A stretch of 64,000 nucleotides of DNA from Smittia aterrima. Its lineage: Eukaryota > Arthropoda > Insecta > Diptera > Chironomidae. Position numbers and translations under genes: made by a program. This document shows positions 58,331-64,000 of the stretch, piece after piece. Location: contig CP093830.1 of assembly GCA_033063855.1 (NCBI GenBank), positions 20,398,854-20,462,853 of the forward strand, given 5' to 3'. How positions within the stretch are numbered: the stretch's first letter is position 1; the number at the start of each line of letters is the position of its first letter. The notes beneath the pieces were generated by a model, which was not told the origin of the DNA, ran no database searches, and worked only from the letters and a program-made list of their open reading frames with translations.

Positions 58331-61300
58331 AACATAATTTAAATTAAAATAACTACGAGCTCATCTCTCCGCAAAGTCCCCAACAACTCACACAAAAATA
58401 CTCAAAATAAACATTTAATTTGCGAGAATGTAGTTCGCTTATTTTAATGTTTCTGTCCCCAGCCGCATGGAAAAACTGCTCTGCGGAAAATTAGAGTCCG
58501 AAGCTCAACATAAACTGTTTCTGTGGCTTTCAGCTCCGTGCATTTGCCGCCTCTCTTCAAAAGGCATAAACCATTAGGCGAATGGGGTGAAATTTCGCGA
58601 AATATTTTGACAAATTTGAAATTTTGTCAACAGGAAATTTTTAATTAAAATTCGACTTCATCATCGAGAGCTGCAGTGTAATTAGTGAGTTGTAAGAGAC
58701 ATTGAAGCTTTGATGGTTTAACCAAATGCCCAAGAGCCTCGAGTGGATTCAACTGATTGCAATTTTGGTCATCAGCGAACGCAACTTTTTGTTTGGACTA
58801 AAAACGCATTTCAATTCGTGGAAAGAGGCCAATCACGTTTCTGTAATAAAATGAAGCTTTTCTGTGAAACTCTCTGGAATAATAGAAAAAAAAGCGAATG
58901 CAATTTAATGATAAAATGTCCGAGTCATCATCGTACGTTTAATGAGAAAAATAATTAAAAATTTTATCGCATCGGCTCCGCGACCGTCAAAAGAACTTTG
59001 AATAATTATTTTGGCTTCGGTGGAAATTTTCCAAAACTCGAGGAAAATCTCAATTTAATATTATTTCTCGTTTTACAGATTATTTATGATTTCGCATTCA
59101 CGCTCTAATGAGTGGGAATTTGTCATGGCGCGAGCTTCGTCCTGAAATCATTAGCGGCTCACCATCGGGTTCATAAATTATTCCGGTCACGTGACCACGC
59201 AACAATAATTGATTTCTCTTCTCGGAATAACAAAGACACGATCTCAGATTATCACTGGCGTCACTTGAAAACACCGAACACGTTCGCATCTTCGACGACG
59301 ATGGAATTGAAGAAAGAAGAGAGTCTACAGGACGAGAACTGTAATTGAAAACAAACGAAGAATTTATAAACGAAATATTAGATTTCACAATTTTCCTGTA
59401 ATCGGATAACTGGAAAATGCATTACGTTCCATCTCGGAGTGCTCATTTTGAATTCCAATTGGGAATAATATGTCGCTTGTTGCACTCGGAGCGATGTATT
59501 TTGGAACTCTGCAGTAGTCGATGGTGACCTATTTTAAAGTCTGCAATGTTAATGGACGGGATAGTTCAACGAAAGAGTCTCCACTTAATTGGAATAATGG
59601 GATTGATGGAAGCTTTTGAAAGTTTACTTTCCTCTCATCCCAATTATCAACATAAAAGTGAACTCAGTTCATTCTCTTCCTCTCTGTGTGAATTTAGAGT
59701 GAAAATGCTTTTAATATTTCAATAAAGCAATTGACATTCCCTTCAATCTCAGCCATGCCCGCGCTCAAAAATAATCGCATTGCGATCATTAAAATCAGAT
59801 TTCAACTCATTAAGTTCGTTGCCTTTTTTCGACAGCAATTAAAAAATTAAAATTGCTTTTGCAGTTTTCCCAAAAACCATAAAGTGGTTAATGGCGAAAG
59901 CGTGAAGTGCAGATGAAAATAAATGAGAAAGACTTTATCGATTTTCGAAGGTAAATTGCGCTGCAGCTGAAAGCATTAAGATGAAACTAAATCCTTTAAG
60001 TTTCGCGTGTTATTTTTCTTTCATTCTTTGAATGGTAATTAAGATGCCCAGCCATTGGCTCGATGCCAGATGGATTGCGTTTCCATCGTTAACGGAGAAA
60101 CTACGACGATGTCATGGAAATTTAAAATTTCACCCTCAATTTATGAACTGTCTGAGAGTGTCTGACATAATTGCATGTCACATTCTTACTCGAGTGAGTG
60201 TCGAGGAGGAGGTAGAATCTCATCTCTTTCATCTCTCGGTAACAGTTTTACGGTAAATTGAATAAATCAGAGAGTGATGCCATCGTAAAATTCTTCGCTT
60301 TATCATCGCGAGTCTGGAAAATTGGGAAAATATTTTCTTTTTCCCTCGACAGATGACAGACACGTGAAAGACTTGACATCTCGTTCGTTGGATGTTTTCG
60401 CAGACACGCTAAATTACCTTTTGAAATGATTAAGAGTTTTTCGCTTTTGGCATCTGAGCCCTCAAATAAACTCTTTTCCTTAACGAACCTGAAACAATAA
60501 TAAACATTTAATGACTTTGAGTTTTTCGCTTCGTTTTCTTTTTTTTTTCAACTTCGAGTAAATCATTTTCACGCTTTGCTCTGTTCGACCTTCGTTCTCA
60601 ACAATTGTTTTGGGAAAATCTTATCTCACGGCTTGTTGATGTCTCTATTAGAAAATCGTTTGACGACTGTGCAAACACGATTCAATTCAACGCGCTTCGA
60701 AATGTTTTGGTTTTGATATTTTCACTTGACGAATTGCTTTGTTGATTTAAGAGAAATTTCCCGCCGCTTCTATGACGATTCAATGTTTTAAAACAAGATA
60801 ATTTCCATTAAAATAATAAACAGCGCCTAGAAATGTCTTGGCGTTGACAATTCAACAACAATTTGTATCGCGTCTTGATGATTAACGTCATCGTCAACCA
60901 ACTCCCTCAAAAAAAGAAGGAAAAGTTAGAAAACTCGGAGTGAAATTAACGTACGAGATACATCATTGGAGACAATCCAACAAAAACATTAGAGCTCGTG
61001 CTTTTCATTAATTGCCGTATTATTGCCTCGCTTACGAACACAACCACCTGAACTATTATTAACTGCGGCAACATCATCATCATCTCAAGTTCCCGACTCG
61101 CGATTCTCACGCTCTGTTTTCTTTTTAAATCTTTTTCTTTCTTTTTTTTTTGTCTTGACTAAGACAATAGCCGAAGGAAACGCTGTGAGCTTAACTTGTC
61201 TGACGACAAAACTAACCGCGTTTTAAAAATAAACTAAGCGACACAATTCACGAGAAACGTTTCTTAGTCGGCTCGTCTACGAAGAAAACGAAAACGAAAA

Positions 61301-64000
61301 TCTCTCACTCCATCGCACGAGAATAAGATCGAGGCTTCTGTTTCTCATCAAACTCAGTGCGAGTTAATAATGATTAAATGAGTACGAGAAGTCGATAATT
61401 GAATAATTTATTTACACGATTCTCCATCTTAATCTTCTCTTCCCGTGAACGAGTTTTCCAAATTAAACATTCGAAACAGTAGTGGCCGAGTGGAGTTTCT
61501 CCTTCAGTCGTTAATCATTAAACATACAATAAAAATCGAATTAAAACAACTTTGCGAGCTTCGAAGAGAGACGAAGACATTCAATTTGCACGATTTAAAA
61601 AAGAAGAAAAATGAAATTGAAGCTCCCGAAGGAACGTTCGTGCAAAACATTTTCTCAAGGCGCTCATGAATCTTACAGAGATGAGAAATAATGAAAGAAA
61701 AATTGAAAATTGTTTTTCTTACATCTCAGTTCAGCTCATGTTTCATATTGTTGTACGTTGACTAGTCAATTCGCCCGTTAGGAGACATTTCGGACGAGTC
61801 TTATGAGCCTAAGGAAGATTAATTAAGTTCCGACGAAATTCGTAAGCTCTAACTTGAAGAATTAATTTTGTGATTTAAATTCCCCGTGGAGAAGATTTAT
61901 TTCATTTTAATTCAATTAAAATTTATTTTTTTTGAGAAATTTCTTTCGTAGAAGAATTGCATTTAAAAATAAATTTCAATGGAAAATCCTAAAAATTATT
62001 TTGTATCGAATGACATGAATTCAAAATAGAAGTTCACTTGTAATTTCAGATCCAAGATAGCAAAATGTAATTTGACACTTTCTTTTGTTCTAAATGTAAT
62101 TTGAGAGTAAACAAGTGAGACTAATTGAAACATTTGATTCGATTTGAAGCTTTCATTAGACAAATGAATTGATTGACAATTGAAATGCAATGTCTTAGCT
62201 TTCCTTTCAACAATCAACTCATCTTTGATCATCAAAGTTAAAGCTTAACACGCTTGTCATCCACGCCACTGGTGAGCCTAACATAATCGACTAATACATT
62301 CGAAAAAGCCGAAACAAAAACTTTCCTGACATTTTTTTTTCTTCCTTTCTGAAATAAACTGAACAAGAAAAGCGGAAAATTAAATTTCTCGGAGAGCAAG
62401 TCAGTCTTCCATTGCGAGCTAAAGAGTTCAGTTCGAAAGCAAACGTTTCTCGCCAATAGGCAGTGTGATGATTTCTTTTTTTTTTTGCTTCTGACAATCA
62501 ACGAAAAAAGCATCGCACACAAAAAAACTCGTTTCAGCAAATTGTGATTTAGCGGCAGTGAGAGAAAATCCGACGAGGAGAAAAAAAAAGTTGAATGGTG
62601 ACAATGCCCCGAAAATAAAAGCGAAATGATTAATTTGTGAGCAGTCGAAGTGCCGAGGAAATCTTGATTGAATCAGTGTCCTTGCTCCAAACCGAAAAAA
62701 AAAGTTAAAATGTCAAACAAAAGCAAAACCAAGGTGAGAAGAAACGTTGGTGGATGATTGCGTCATCAAGCTGCAACCTCCTAGTCTTGCTTAGAGCACG
62801 ACTCTCATGCAGAACGTAACGAAAAACTTTTAATTGCGCTCTCGAAAATTTGTTCTTGATCCTTCACTTAATTCACTTTTCCCCCGCAAGCATGTTTTGC
62901 TATGCAAATAAAGATAATTGCATGGAGCTTAGGCAGGATAACAATTTACATTCCTAAAATATTTCCCCAAAAACGAATGAGGTTCAATGTCTTGAGGGGA
63001 AGGAGAACAGCAACGATTGCTATAAACATTGAAAGTCTTCATCATACGGTAATTAAATCTCAATATTATCAAACATTCCCGAAGAAGCATCGCGGGAGAT
63101 TTCACATTAATTCAATTTCCTTTCTTCGAAGAAACGGTCTTGCGTTTTATTTTTAGGTTGCGACCCAATCAGATGTTTTCTCGATAAAACAAAAATATGA
63201 GCTGCAGACTTGCGGTTGCCTTATTTACAAATCTAAGTTCACTAAGGAATTTAATTTCGAACATCTGCCGTCGTTGACTTCTTCGCCAGTTTTCTCCTCT
63301 CTTCCGACATTCGTTGACGACTGTCAAAGTAGAATGATCTCGCAGAAAGTGGGCGTTTGGGAAAGGTAGTGAACGCATTTAGAAATTACACGACGGGCAA
63401 ATCTGTTTTTGTTCATAAATCTTTGAATGGCGAAGCAGCCGTCGGCCAAGACAAACAGCAACTAAAAAGTGGACAGCGAAAGTCAATAAATCTCAATCTT
63501 TTTTTAAGAAAGGCCGGGGATTATCTTGAATAATTCACTGAAACGACTCTTCGGATTAATTTAATCTTCGTCTGCATTTGATACGGCGCGAGATCAAAAG
63601 GAACATTGTGTGAAGGTCAGAGGAACATGATTTGAGAGTTATTTCGGGCAACCGCGCTCGCACAGCCAAACAAACAATCAAAGGAAACAACAAAGCCTTG
63701 TAATTCAATATTTGACGCCTATTGATGTGCGGTGATCAACTATTAATAAACTCATAAATTTTTAAAACGCATTCTCGTGGTTGGGGGTTTGCGGTGGAGA
63801 GTGGGAGACAAAATGCTTATTTAAACAGCGATAAAGTCCATAAAACACAGTTTTAGATCGCCTCCGTTTTACATTAAGCACTTTGATGTGCAATAAATAT
63901 TAAAATTGATTATTCAGAGCTCAGCAATCTTCCTTCGTTTTATGGGAAACTTTTATTTAAATTCATCTTCAAACTTCAAAGCTGAGTGCTTTTAAGATGT
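58331..64000. other. non-coding DNA to the right edge
   Basis: No supported gene, RNA or repeat. The longest frames (59098-59388 minus, 62238-62540 minus, 62902-63156 plus) start at poor sites and show no domain. Confidence 0.45.

Noticed and set aside
59098..59388. 96-codon minus-strand ORF and overlapping plus-strand frame
   Set aside because: Opposite frames of the same stretch, without motifs, plausible starts or splice sites.

Overview
The window is eukaryotic DNA from an insect, most likely a nematoceran fly (midge-like). It is AT-rich, with many 55-70 bp GT-AG introns, and carries insect-restricted families: ZAD zinc fingers, a CYP6-type P450, a 7tm_6 odorant receptor and an insect Dscam. 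No rRNA, tRNA or CRISPR was seen. Exon models were built by hand from reading frame, splice consensus and phase. All intron phases in the multi-exon genes below agree.

Left arm (1-11 kb). A minus-strand DM-domain gene of the dmrt93B type (5' end at 1211, continuing off the left edge) is followed by a complete TRAPPC13 gene (4186-5560, +), a complete CYP6-like P450 (6353-7936, +) and a five-exon secreted phospholipase A2 with a very long propeptide (10982-8390, -). About 5.5 kb without a convincing gene follows.

Central cluster (16.4-26.1 kb). Four plus-strand genes and one truncated pseudogene share a duplicated 5' block and a double-ZAD architecture. Genes 1 and 2 are ZAD-C2H2 proteins with decayed first ZADs. 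Gene 4 is double-ZAD, AT-hook and C2H2. Gene 3 (21486-23692) is a chimera: tandem ZADs and AT-hooks lead, inside one uninterrupted exon, into the C-terminal half of the histone H3K4 methyltransferase Set1 (N-SET, Win motif, SET, post-SET), with the catalytic motifs intact. This is the most unusual object in the window and looks like a lineage-specific, DNA-targeted COMPASS-type enzyme.

Dscam locus (about 27.8-45.4 kb, +). A TATA/Inr/DPE core promoter at 27798-27863 lies upstream of a 21-exon Dscam-family gene with 10 Ig and 6 FNIII domains, a TM segment and a cytoplasmic tail. No arrays of alternative exons are visible, so it is a Dscam2/3/4-type paralogue. An intron carries a foldback element with 13-bp inverted termini and a 38-unit decamer minisatellite.

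Right arm (45.4-64 kb). It holds an odorant receptor gene (48399-47081, -), a 173-bp hAT-type MITE, three short coding-like islands (one BED-finger-like), a signal-peptide exon with a strong splice donor (54624-54711, +), and otherwise non-coding DNA with at least one homeodomain/POU-rich block.
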